Assembly: GCA_949293335.1 (NCBI GenBank)
Contig: CASFDA010000005.1
Coordinates: forward strand, 124,001 to 188,000
Direction: 5' to 3'
Source: an uncultured Spirochaetales bacterium
GTDB taxonomy: Bacteria > Spirochaetota > Spirochaetia > Sphaerochaetales > Sphaerochaetaceae
DNA: 64,000 bases
Part shown: piece by piece, positions 51,549 to 59,106 of the stretch
Position numbering within the stretch: position 1 is the first letter of the stretch
Layout: each line of letters starts with the position of its first letter
Translations under genes and position numbers: made by a program
The notes under the pieces: generated by a model
The model's input: only the letters and a program-made list of their open reading frames with translations
Databases searched by the model: none
What the model was told of the DNA's origin: nothing

Positions 51549-52824
51549 TGTCTCCCTCCTTTACCTCCTCCGCTTTCACAGGCGTACCGTCGTGGACGAA
51601 ATAGAAGTCACTGGTCATCGGGAGTGCGCCAAACGCGCCCTGCAGATATCTTGTGTAGTTAGATATCCTGCTCCTGCCCTTGAAATCTGACAGCGAGAAA
51701 TAAACGGTACTCGACTCGCTGTCTTTCTGCGCAAACCAGACGGCATCCTTTCTGAGCAGGCCGTCACGGAGAAGCGATGGATTACAGTCAACAACGAGAA
51801 GCTGGCTCTGCTTGTTACAGCTCTCGAAGATCTCAACAATATGGCATAGCACATCTGGATGCAATAGCTGCCCGAAGTCATCTATCACCAGCACTTTCTC
51901 TGATACGAAACTCTCGAAGAAAGCAATTCCGATAGCCACCAGACGCCTCAGGGACAGAGACTCAGAAAGGAATGTATTCGAGTAGCCGTCGACCTTCTTG
52001 TCGTTCACGTAAACATGTGTGAATACCACCTGACTTGTGCCATCATCCTTCTTTCTTACTCCAACACGTCTTATATCTGTGATATCGAGTGCCCAAAGGT
52101 AGTTGACCAGCATATCCCCCCAGCCAGGATGCCTTGAAAGGCTTTCTGCGACGAACTGCTCTGTCTGACTGCCTACACCCATAGGAAGGATGGAAAGGGT
52201 ATCCGTGAACCACGAATAAAGCTCCGAGGAAGTCTCTCCGCCGCTTTCTGCACTAGCCTGAAGGAATGTCCTTGTTTCCGGAAGATTCTTTGCAGCCCTC
52301 TTCTTGTCCCCTCTGTAGAGTTTTCCGAATCTGTAGTCATAGCCACCGCTCTCCTCGTTGGCCATTCGTTCAAACATTACCTTGCGCGAGCTGTTGACAG
52401 TATAGTAGAGACTCTCCTCAAATACCTTGTCCCTGCTCGCCTTGAGCGTATATGTTGCAACAACAGTCGGATCTTCAGGATCTCCTACTGTTCCCTTCTT
52501 CAAAATCACCTGAATCGAAATCGTAGCAGGAGTCGCTTTGTCGATTCCATAGGCAAATACAGTACCTGAAAGGGCCGAAAGAAGAGGATTCTCAACATCT
52601 TTTCCCGATGTTACTATTCTCTTCAATACTTCAAGGGCCCTCGTAAAAGAACTCTTGCCCGCCCCGTTAGGGCCGATGATTGCACTTGTCTTGATCAGAT
52701 TGAGTTTTGCATTGACAGATACGACCTTGTCCGGGTCAAGGTGATTGTCTTTCACTGCCTCAAAGCTGATCGTCTGGCTAGACTTCACGGACTTGAAGTT
52801 CGCGATTGTCATGCTTAAGAGCAT
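51541..52824 (-). CDS. RloA-like AAA15 ATPase (AbiLi family) with variant Walker B
   Basis: 427 residues. Walker A GPNGAGKS (51-58), signature region SESLSLRRLVAIG (about 287-299) and C-terminal GAFGALP of the AAA15 group. Walker B reads VLVIDDFGQLLHPD: Asp316 stands where Glu is the catalytic base, and the switch segment reads VVDCNPSLL without the usual His. ATP binding is thus likely, but hydrolysis may be slow. AGGAGG lies 6 bases before the ATG. Partner of RloB, which starts 8 bases before its stop. Confidence 0.85.
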   Translation of the reverse strand: MLLSMTIANFKSVKSSQTISFEAVKDNHLDPDKVVSVNAKLNLIKTSAIIGPNGAGKSSFTRALEVLKRIVTSGKDVENPLLSALSGTVFAYGIDKATPATISIQVILKKGTVGDPEDPTVVATYTLKASRDKVFEESLYYTVNSSRKVMFERMANEESGGYDYRFGKLYRGDKKRAAKNLPETRTFLQASAESGGETSSELYSWFTDTLSILPMGVGSQTEQFVAESLSRHPGWGDMLVNYLWALDITDIRRVGVRKKDDGTSQVVFTHVYVNDKKVDGYSNTFLSESLSLRRLVAIGIAFFESFVSEKVLVIDDFGQLLHPDVLCHIVEIFESCNKQSQLLVVDCNPSLLRDGLLRKDAVWFAQKDSESSTVYFSLSDFKGRSRISNYTRYLQGAFGALPMTSDFYFVHDGTPVKAEEVKEGDNA

Positions 52825-52836
52825 CGCTTTCCTCCT

Positions 52837-53472
52837 CTATGTATTCGTAAAGAGGGCTTCCATCCTCTTCTTGACATACGGGTATCTATCGATTGCGTCC
52901 CTCATCATCTCAATATCATCCGCATTGCCGTAGCAATCTGATGAGATGATATCAACAACGCCATCTTCCAACATTTTCCTGGCCCTGGCGCTGGTGAGGG
53001 CAGATCTGCCACTCACCTCGAACAAGCCGCCAAGATTCCTGACTGTTTCAAGCATTTCCCCTTTCAGCCACATGAGACGGTCTGCGTGAGAAACGACAAA
53101 ACCTCTGAAAGAGCATAGCCTGAGATTCTCAGGAAGATTTATGGGCATGAATGACGATGGAAAGTCCAACAGAGCGTAGTTGCCGGGAAGTAGAGGAAAA
53201 TCTTCTCTCACGCCTTCATCCGAGAAATAGACGTCGGAAGCGAGATCGATCTTCATCGACATAGAGAGGGACAATTCAGCTGCTTTTTGATACGAACTCA
53301 TGATGCGTGCAACTTTCGTTCCGGAAGGCCTTTTCTTCAGATGTGGAGTAAGGACTATGTGCAAGATACCCATAGCCTTGTAACACTCCAGCAGGACCTT
53401 GAATAGATTCCAGTCCATAAGGGATTCATCTATGCCCGGAAGAATGTGAGCATGCAAGTCAATCAAACCCAT
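52837..53472 (-). CDS. CpsB/CapC-type PHP-domain tyrosine phosphatase
   Basis: 211 residues: DLHAHILPGIDES (metal-binding HxH), TPHLKKRP, and C-terminal IISSDCYGN (Asp and the usual His position Cys/Tyr). This is the PHP phosphotyrosine phosphatase family linked to capsule control. The usual SDAH-type end motif is altered to SDCY. First gene of the five-gene unit, 12 bases before the AAA15 gene. No ribosome site; TATACT lies 7 bases before the ATG. Confidence 0.8.
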   Translation of the reverse strand: MGLIDLHAHILPGIDESLMDWNLFKVLLECYKAMGILHIVLTPHLKKRPSGTKVARIMSSYQKAAELSLSMSMKIDLASDVYFSDEGVREDFPLLPGNYALLDFPSSFMPINLPENLRLCSFRGFVVSHADRLMWLKGEMLETVRNLGGLFEVSGRSALTSARARKMLEDGVVDIISSDCYGNADDIEMMRDAIDRYPYVKKRMEALFTNT

Positions 53473-53479
53473 GAGTAAA

Positions 53480-53485
53480 AGTATA
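53480..53485 (-). promoter_or_regulatory. -10 hexamer of the PHP-AAA15-RloB operon, leaderless
   Basis: TATACT on the minus strand, 7 bases before the PHP phosphatase start codon. The -35 is weak. The 207-base gap 53473-53679 contains no gene. Confidence 0.55.
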
Positions 53486-53561
53486 GGGCCAAAGGAAAAG
53501 AAATACGAAAAAATTATTAAATTGGAGTAAATACCATTTTTGATATCCCAAAAGTGAAAGA

Positions 53562-53607
53562 AAAATGCAAGAAAACGATAGAATATTTATCGTTAATCCT
53601 GCATTTT
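53562..53607. promoter_or_regulatory. nested inverted repeat upstream of the PHP-AAA15-RloB operon
   Basis: Outer arms AAAATGCA (53562-53569) and TGCATTTT (53600-53607), inner arms AACGATA (53574-53580) and TATCGTT (53588-53594), loop of 7. It lies about 80 bases upstream of the -10. It could be a regulator site or an RNA hairpin. Confidence 0.45.
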
Positions 53608-53643
53608 CGTTGCAATAGCAAAGATTTTAAGATATCAAATTGA

Positions 53644-53681
53644 AAAAATTTTATATAAATACCTGATTTTTGTAAGGTATT
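53644..53681 (-). terminator. possible terminator at the end of the lipoprotein gene
   Basis: On the minus strand AATACCT and AGGTATT pair around a 10-base loop starting at the stop codon, followed after TATATAAAA by TTTTTT. The gap before the T run makes it weak. Confidence 0.4.
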
Positions 53682-54786
53682 ATGTCTCCATCAAGAGCAT
53701 ATCGAGAACAGAATTCTCCACCCCCACATCGTCACTACCTGTCCCTTCTATCTGTCTGAGTGCTTCCTCGTTGCTCCTCCTTATAGAAAGGAGTGTCGAA
53801 TAAAGGACATTTGCTTCCCTGCTCTCTGGATGGAATTCAATCACGTCCTCGATGATCGTTATCGCGCTGTCTATATCTCCGAGGGCTGCAGAAAGAAGGC
53901 TCGCATTGTACCCGGACGGAAGATGTGCAGAAGACTGGAATTCGAGGAGGAATATGTTCCTCGCATCCTGATAGAGCTCATCCTTCACCATATCATAGGC
54001 AATCTCGATCCTCTCTGCCTTAGGCTTGTTCGACATCAGTGAGATATCTCTGTATGTAAGGGTCGGAACAAGTTTATGGACAATCTCCCACTGGAAGTCA
54101 GAGATCATATCCGTGAAATCTGTATAAGGATCATCTGTATAAAGGAAAGACCCGATCAGCATCGACTGGTGGCTCTCGTCAGGAAAACGCATAGCTCCGA
54201 TGAGACGCTCAGTCTTAGCGTCGATAACATAAACTGAGAATACAAGGTATGAATCCCTCACATAGTGGTAATCGACATCACGCACCACCCTAGGCTCCCC
54301 ACGATCGTTGAAAACACTCCTTGAGGCACTTTCCGACATGATGTACTCATCGACAGACATAGACTCAATCTGCGGGACAATGATCGCATCTACCCCATAC
54401 GATTCAAAGAGCTCTGTCCTGTTCTTGCTTCTCATGATCAGCTCTGTCTGCATAGGGAGCATGATGGATGTGAAGTAACCTGTCCTATCTAGTGTCCTCA
54501 GGATAGTGTCCGTCGCATATGACGCGACTTTAGAAGAGAGGCTCTGGTCATAAGTTGATGGAACATAGCCGTGATCGAGGCTCGAGAGCCTGTCGCGGGC
54601 AGGAACATAACGGCCAGGAGCTGCAAAGTACCTGTATGGAATTGTGTTTGTGACAGCGATATTCCTATGCCTGCCCATATCGATCTCGCTCGGGACCCGA
54701 TAGCGCACGCGCAGTGTGGTCGCGCAAGATGTCAGAAATAACAGCAACACCGCCAAGATTACGACAAGATACTTTGCTTTCCTCAT
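53680..54786 (-). CDS. predicted lipoprotein with GNA1162/DUF6340-like region and a short tetratricopeptide-like tail
   Basis: 368 residues from the ATG 54786, giving a signal ending in lipobox LFLTSC (Cys21). The middle (IAVTNTIPYRYF, ... VDAIIVPQIESMSVDEY) resembles surface lipoproteins of the DUF6340 kind. The last 90 residues (ASLLSAALGDIDSAITIIEDVIEFHP ...) look like one or two TPR units. It starts 2 bases after the rsfS stop. Function unknown; likely inner or outer membrane anchored. Confidence 0.72.
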   Translation of the reverse strand: MRKAKYLVVILAVLLLFLTSCATTLRVRYRVPSEIDMGRHRNIAVTNTIPYRYFAAPGRYVPARDRLSSLDHGYVPSTYDQSLSSKVASYATDTILRTLDRTGYFTSIMLPMQTELIMRSKNRTELFESYGVDAIIVPQIESMSVDEYIMSESASRSVFNDRGEPRVVRDVDYHYVRDSYLVFSVYVIDAKTERLIGAMRFPDESHQSMLIGSFLYTDDPYTDFTDMISDFQWEIVHKLVPTLTYRDISLMSNKPKAERIEIAYDMVKDELYQDARNIFLLEFQSSAHLPSGYNASLLSAALGDIDSAITIIEDVIEFHPESREANVLYSTLLSIRRSNEEALRQIEGTGSDDVGVENSVLDMLLMET

Positions 54787-54788
54787 AT

Positions 54789-55130
54789 TCAGAGAGTCTC
54801 CACCTTCTTCCATAACTTCTCGAGGTTGTAAAAAGACCTCATCTCGCTGCTCATCAGATGAACTACGATGTCTCCGAGATCAATCAGTTCCCATCCGTCA
54901 TCCCCAGGGCTTTTATGCCTGTTGGATGCACTGAGTCCAAGCTCGTTGAAAAGACCCCAGATCTGATGCACGACACCTTTGAGATGGCCGACCGATGTGA
55001 CCGTACCTATGACAAAGCAGTCTGTCCAGGAGCACTCTGGAGAAAGATCCAGTATCTCGACATCGAGGCATCTGTGTTCCTCGAGGTATTCCTTTATCCT
55101 CTCGGCATTCTTCTTAACTTCTTCCTTCAT
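54789..55130 (-). CDS. rsfS: ribosomal silencing factor RsfS
   Basis: 113 residues from the ATG 55130 (AAAGGAAG upstream). DVEILDLSPECSWTDCFVIGT and GDIVVHLMSSEMRSFYNLEKLW are the RsfS/Iojap marks. It binds L14 and stops subunit joining in starvation. It overlaps the upstream lipoprotein stop by 4 bases (ATGA). Part of the obgE - nadD - yqeK - rsfS linkage common in bacteria. Confidence 0.94.
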   Translation of the reverse strand: MKEEVKKNAERIKEYLEEHRCLDVEILDLSPECSWTDCFVIGTVTSVGHLKGVVHQIWGLFNELGLSASNRHKSPGDDGWELIDLGDIVVHLMSSEMRSFYNLEKLWKKVETL

Positions 55131-55666
55131 AAAACTTCCTTTGCCCTTTCGAGCCATTGGTTGATGTATGCTCTGGCATCTTCGTAATCCGTTATGCGCT
55201 TCATCACGCGGCCAAGATCCAAAGAGCCGTAGTGCCTCATACCTGAAAACAGATCGACGATCTCCCTTTCGTCTATATCTCTCGTGGTATCGTCAAGTCT
55301 ATCCAGGAAAGCACTCTTTGATAAGTCCTTGCCATAAATGGCATATGCATCCGCTTCTCCGTTTGCACCTGTCTCAGAAAGGAGGAGCGTAATCAGTTCC
55401 TTCCTCTCATCATACGCATCCCTTTCTATGTTCTCGCTTACGCCGGGGCCGAAAAGATCTTCAAGTATTTTGCTCCTGTCGATCCCCTTCTCCCCGGAAA
55501 ATGAGGCAAGGAGGTACTCAGGGATCGTAATGACTAAAGCTACTCCATCACGCATCAGATAGATTGTACTTTCATTTTCGGAAAGAACGTACCACGACCG
55601 GTCTTCCTTGTCACAGGATATGACGAGAAGCAGCAAAAGCAGGGTGGAAATAAGGATCCTCTTCAA
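55127..55666 (-). CDS. predicted small lipoprotein of unknown function
   Basis: 179 residues. Signal with lipobox LLLVISC (Cys18). The rest is acidic and helical (LITLLLSETGANGEADAYAIYGKD), with no known motif. It overlaps yqeK and rsfS by 4 bases on each side (ATGA). In other spirochaetes and Firmicutes the slot between yqeK and rsfS often holds a LytR/CpsA/Psr gene; here a lipoprotein stands in it. Confidence 0.72.
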   Translation of the reverse strand: MKRILISTLLLLLLVISCDKEDRSWYVLSENESTIYLMRDGVALVITIPEYLLASFSGEKGIDRSKILEDLFGPGVSENIERDAYDERKELITLLLSETGANGEADAYAIYGKDLSKSAFLDRLDDTTRDIDEREIVDLFSGMRHYGSLDLGRVMKRITDYEDARAYINQWLERAKEVL

Positions 55667-56241
55667 GAAAAGACACCTCCACTTTCCAGGAACTTTTTCA
55701 GCTCCTCTGTCACTTCAGCGTTCTTCCTTCCTATACTCATGAAGTACGAATCCTGAAGTCTGAGTATCCTGAGGACAATCTCCTCAAGCGTATCGGAAGA
55801 AAGGAGTTCTTTCCGTTCTTCTGATGTTAGATGTGTCCTGAGTGGCTCTGCGTAATCTGCTATGAAGAGGACTGCACCGAGTTTGCCCATATCCTTTGAT
55901 CCGAGAGTATGGAATCTCACCGCCTTCATGTACTCTTCCGGGACACTTCCGATGACTCTTTCCATATTCATGGCAGCTATGGGACCATGGAGGAGAAGCG
56001 GAGACTCCAGTTCCTCTCTGAAAACTGGAAAAGGCATCTCCTTGGCCAAGGAAAGGGCCTCTTCCTCATCCATGTATCTGTAATAGTCATGAAACAGTCC
56101 GGTAGTATACCCAGAATAAAGAGGCAGGGAAAAACGGAGAGAAAGGAATTCTGCAGTGGAAGCTACTGAAACCGAATGCAGGAATCGCTTCTTCGGCAAC
56201 TTCTTCCCGACTAAAGATAAAAGATCCTTCACTTCAATCAT
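55663..56241 (-). CDS. yqeK: YqeK family HD-domain hydrolase (probable diadenosine tetraphosphatase)
   Basis: 192 residues. HD-superfamily ligands: RFLHSVSV (first His), LFHDYYR (HD), LLHGPIAA (His), VRFHTLGS (His) and IADYAEP (Asp). YqeK enzymes cleave Ap4A symmetrically. The start overlaps the nadD stop by 4 bases. Confidence 0.9.
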   Translation of the reverse strand: MIEVKDLLSLVGKKLPKKRFLHSVSVASTAEFLSLRFSLPLYSGYTTGLFHDYYRYMDEEEALSLAKEMPFPVFREELESPLLLHGPIAAMNMERVIGSVPEEYMKAVRFHTLGSKDMGKLGAVLFIADYAEPLRTHLTSEERKELLSSDTLEEIVLRILRLQDSYFMSIGRKNAEVTEELKKFLESGGVFS

Positions 56242-56837
56242 CTGTACAATCCATTCCTCTCAATATATTCTCGCACTCTCTCTGGAAGGAGGTCAAACTC
56301 CCCTTTCCGAATTGCACTGCTTGAAGCGGTATAGACAGGAGTCTTCAGGAGCGTGATGTCAAAACCTTCAGGAGACGAGATCTCATTTTCTCTGGAGAAA
56401 ACGAAAAAACGCACATGTGTCCTGAGATAATCGCTGTCGTGCCAGAATTCAAGGTCTTTCAAAAGGTCATCCCCCATCAGGAATGATATCCTGCCATCCT
56501 GCCCATAGATGGGAAGAAAATGCTTTATGGTTTCTGAAGTGTAAGAAATGCCACCGCGCTCTTCTTCCACCCTCGAGATGAGAAGATCGAAGTTCCTGTC
56601 CTCCGGATAGATGTCCCTGTAGTCCTCAATGGCAAGGGAAAGCATGTTATAACGATCGCTAAAACTGCCCACCCCACCCCTTCTCTTGAAATTGGAGACA
56701 AGCGATGGGATTATCACGACAGTACGGATATCCGTATTCAGATACACCTCATGCAAGAGGTGCAGATGTCCAAGATGTACCGGATCGAACGAACCTCCGA
56801 AGAGTGCGACGTTACTCTTCTTCCCTGTAGTAGGCAT
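56238..56837 (-). CDS. nadD: nicotinate-nucleotide adenylyltransferase
   Basis: 199 residues from the ATG 56837; another ATG 3 bases upstream is equivalent. The nucleotidyltransferase motif GGSFDPVHLGHL and the C-terminal VYTASSSAIRKG (ISSTxIR type) are present. It joins ATP and nicotinate mononucleotide in NAD synthesis. The start lies 26 bases inside the end of obgE, so the two are coupled. Confidence 0.94.
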   Translation of the reverse strand: MPTTGKKSNVALFGGSFDPVHLGHLHLLHEVYLNTDIRTVVIIPSLVSNFKRRGGVGSFSDRYNMLSLAIEDYRDIYPEDRNFDLLISRVEEERGGISYTSETIKHFLPIYGQDGRISFLMGDDLLKDLEFWHDSDYLRTHVRFFVFSRENEISSPEGFDITLLKTPVYTASSSAIRKGEFDLLPERVREYIERNGLYR

Positions 56838-57861
56838 CATTGTCCACCCTGGAAGTGAAACCCCCGTTCTCCTTCTCGCCATCATCTCTGGAAAGAACAA
56901 AGAACTCTTCCTTTATCGGGTCAAGAAGCTCATCCATATAAATAGAGAGTGGAAGGACCTTGATGTCCTTGTATTTCTCTTTTATCGCCTCATAACGCTG
57001 GCTGCTGTTCTCTTCATCCATCTTTGTAACGATGATGATGCTCTTTTTCTTAACGAGATCAGGACTGAACAGCTCAAGTTCCCTGTAAAGCTTATCGTAA
57101 CTATCGAGAGCGCCTTCATCGCTTCCGTCAATAAGATAGCAAAGTCCCTTTGTCCTTGAGATATGGCGGAGAAACTTGAATCCCATGCCCGCACCTTGGC
57201 TGGCACCCTCGATTATCCCCGGGATATCCGCGAGGACCACATCCTCATCGTGCATTCTCATCACCCCGAGCTGAGGGATCTTTGTCGTGAACGGGTATCC
57301 GGCAACTTTGCTTCTTGCGTTTGTAAGCAGATTCAGGAGGGAAGACTTTCCCGCGTTCGGAAAACCGACAAAACCGATGTCGGCAATTACCAGCAGTTCA
57401 ACTCCGATACGCATTGAGACACCCTCTTCTCCCTTCTGGGCATACTTCGGGGCCTGTCGCACAGAGGAACGGAAATGCCAGTTTCCAAGACCGCCTTTGC
57501 CACCTCGGAGAAAGACATATCGACTCTCTCCTGTAAGATCTTTGATGATCTCTCCAGTCTCCGCATTCTTGATGACCGTTCCGGGAGGAACGGGAATCTC
57601 AACATCCCGGCCGTCCCTGCCAAAGCACCTTGAGCCTTCACCAGGCCTTCCATTCTCTGCTTTGTATGACCTTGTCATCTTCAGATGTCCGAGAGTCCTC
57701 AGATTGTCCCTGACAACGAATACGACATCTCCGCCCCGTCCGCCGTCACCCCCATCAGGGCCTCCGTTCGGGACGAATTTCTCTCGGCGGAAACTGACGG
57801 CCCCAGGGCCGCCATTCCCACTTCTTACGTCGATGTATGTCTCATCGGAAAAGCCGAACAT
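56812..57861 (-). CDS. obgE: GTPase ObgE/CgtA
   Basis: 349 residues. Glycine-rich Obg fold (GNGGPGAVSFRREK, GGPDGGDGGRGGDV) and GTPase domain: G1 GFPNAGKSS, G3 DIPGIIEGA, G4 TKMD. It is needed for 50S assembly. It starts 4 bases after rpmA, in the order rplU - rpmA - obgE - nadD. Confidence 0.97.
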   Translation of the reverse strand: MFGFSDETYIDVRSGNGGPGAVSFRREKFVPNGGPDGGDGGRGGDVVFVVRDNLRTLGHLKMTRSYKAENGRPGEGSRCFGRDGRDVEIPVPPGTVIKNAETGEIIKDLTGESRYVFLRGGKGGLGNWHFRSSVRQAPKYAQKGEEGVSMRIGVELLVIADIGFVGFPNAGKSSLLNLLTNARSKVAGYPFTTKIPQLGVMRMHDEDVVLADIPGIIEGASQGAGMGFKFLRHISRTKGLCYLIDGSDEGALDSYDKLYRELELFSPDLVKKKSIIIVTKMDEENSSQRYEAIKEKYKDIKVLPLSIYMDELLDPIKEEFFVLSRDDGEKENGGFTSRVDNDAYYREEE

Positions 57862-57865
57862 TAAA

Positions 57866-58123
57866 TCAGTTCTCGCTCTCTACGATATTGCAATACTTGC
57901 GGTTGTTCCTGTCAACGAAAGTGACAGTGCCGCTGACGAGAGCAAAGAGTGTGTAATCCTTTCCGCATCCGCAATTCGCACCCGGATGGATCTTTGTTCC
58001 TCTCTGCCTTACGATAATCTCTCCAGCCTTTACGAACTGGCCGCCGAAGCGCTTGACGCCGAGGCGCTGTGCATTGGAGTCTCTTCCGTTTCTCGAGGAT
58101 CCACCACCTTTCTTATGTGCCAT
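57866..58123 (-). CDS. rpmA: 50S ribosomal protein L27
   Basis: 85 residues starting [20 protein letters not shown], the exact L27 opening without the N-terminal propeptide that Firmicutes cleave. 12 bases after rplU. Confidence 0.97.
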   Translation of the reverse strand: MAHKKGGGSSRNGRDSNAQRLGVKRFGGQFVKAGEIIVRQRGTKIHPGANCGCGKDYTLFALVSGTVTFVDRNNRKYCNIVESEN

Positions 58124-58135
58124 CTCTCTTCCTCC

Positions 58136-58447
58136 TCAGCCTTCGATTGCGACGAATGTAAGTTCGGTATACTGTTCTCTATGACCCTGTGTGCGTCTAT
58201 AGCCCTTTCTTCTGTGGAACTTGTAGACCTTCACCTTGTCACCCTTTACCATCTCTCCGACAGTTCCTGTCACCTTTGCATCCGCAATATATGGAGATCC
58301 GAACTTTGCGTTCTCCCCATCAACGATAGCAAGGACCTTCTCTGTCTCATAAGTGCTGCCGCTCTCGAGGTTGAGATGATCTACGAGAACCTTCTCACCT
58401 ACGACAGCCTTGTACTGCTTACCTGCAATTTCAACTAGTGCGTACAT
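58136..58447 (-). CDS. rplU: 50S ribosomal protein L21
   Basis: 103 residues: YALVEIAGKQYKAVVGE at the start and KVYKFHRRKGYRRTQGHRE at the end, typical L21. First gene of the rplU - rpmA - obgE operon, divergent from tetR2. AAGGAAAT precedes the ATG. Confidence 0.97.
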   Translation of the reverse strand: MYALVEIAGKQYKAVVGEKVLVDHLNLESGSTYETEKVLAIVDGENAKFGSPYIADAKVTGTVGEMVKGDKVKVYKFHRRKGYRRTQGHREQYTELTFVAIEG

Positions 58448-58548
58448 CCTATGATTTCCTTATTTTTAATTTCTCCATTCTTCTAACCCAATAGGAAGAA
58501 AAGGAGAACATGTGGAGATGTCTTTATCGGCCTGAATCTGGAAAAATC

Positions 58549-58577
58549 TTGATTTTCTACCTACCGTTCGGTAGATT
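58549..58577 (+). promoter_or_regulatory. tetR2 promoter with operator in the spacer, leaderless start
   Basis: TTGATT (58549-58554), 17 bases, TAGATT (58572-58577), then 7 bases to the ATG at 58585. The palindrome CTACCGTTCGGTAG (58561-58574; arms CTACCG/CGGTAG) fills the spacer and touches the -10, the usual place for autorepression by a TetR protein. Confidence 0.72.
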
Positions 58578-58584
58578 TCTTATC

Positions 58585-59106
58585 ATGGACAGGAAAAGCG
58601 AAATACTTGAGAGTGCAATGATGATCATCGGAGAGGAAGGGCGGGAAAAACTTACCATGGACACACTCTCCAAAAGCCTCGGAATCAGGAAAGCCAGCTT
58701 ATATCACTATTTCAAAGGGAAAGAAGAGATCATAAGAGGTGCCTATGAATACTATCACAAGAAAATGATGAGGCATGCATTCCAGATAGACTTGAAGATG
58801 AATAAGGACGAGCTTTTGCTGAAACTCTATGAGCACTGGATGGAGATAATAAAGGACGACGAACTGTTTTATTTTCTCAGGGCTATATCAGAGGAACATT
58901 ATTTCGATCAGGGAGCGAAAGAGGAAATGCGGGCTCTGGAACTCATGATAGAAGGTTCCCTCAGCGTAGTGCTAGGTATCCCTGATAAAGGGCTCTGGGA
59001 CATAATAAAAGCCATCTTCTTCCACAGCATGGAGAGCTATCTAGAAGATGGCGATGAAAGTTACGAAGCAATAAGGGCCCTGAGTTCCTACATTGCCTCG
59101 AGATAA
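58585..59106 (+). CDS. TetR/AcrR family transcriptional repressor (tetR2)
   Basis: 173 residues from the ATG 58585; the frame is open to 58510 but the promoter and operator lie in that part. Helix-turn-helix at about residues 22-45 (TMDTLSKSLGIRKASLYHYFKGKEEI). C-terminal ligand domain not assignable. No ribosome site. It is likely autoregulated and lies divergent to rplU. The 3' end overlaps the convergent argS by 19 bases. Confidence 0.88.
   Translation: MDRKSEILESAMMIIGEEGREKLTMDTLSKSLGIRKASLYHYFKGKEEIIRGAYEYYHKKMMRHAFQIDLKMNKDELLLKLYEHWMEIIKDDELFYFLRAISEEHYFDQGAKEEMRALELMIEGSLSVVLGIPDKGLWDIIKAIFFHSMESYLEDGDESYEAIRALSSYIASR

Noticed and set aside
57287-58438. 383-codon open frame on the plus strand opposite obgE, rpmA and rplU
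   Set aside because: It is a shadow of three certain genes on the minus strand; the translation is low-complexity Ser/Pro-rich with no motif.
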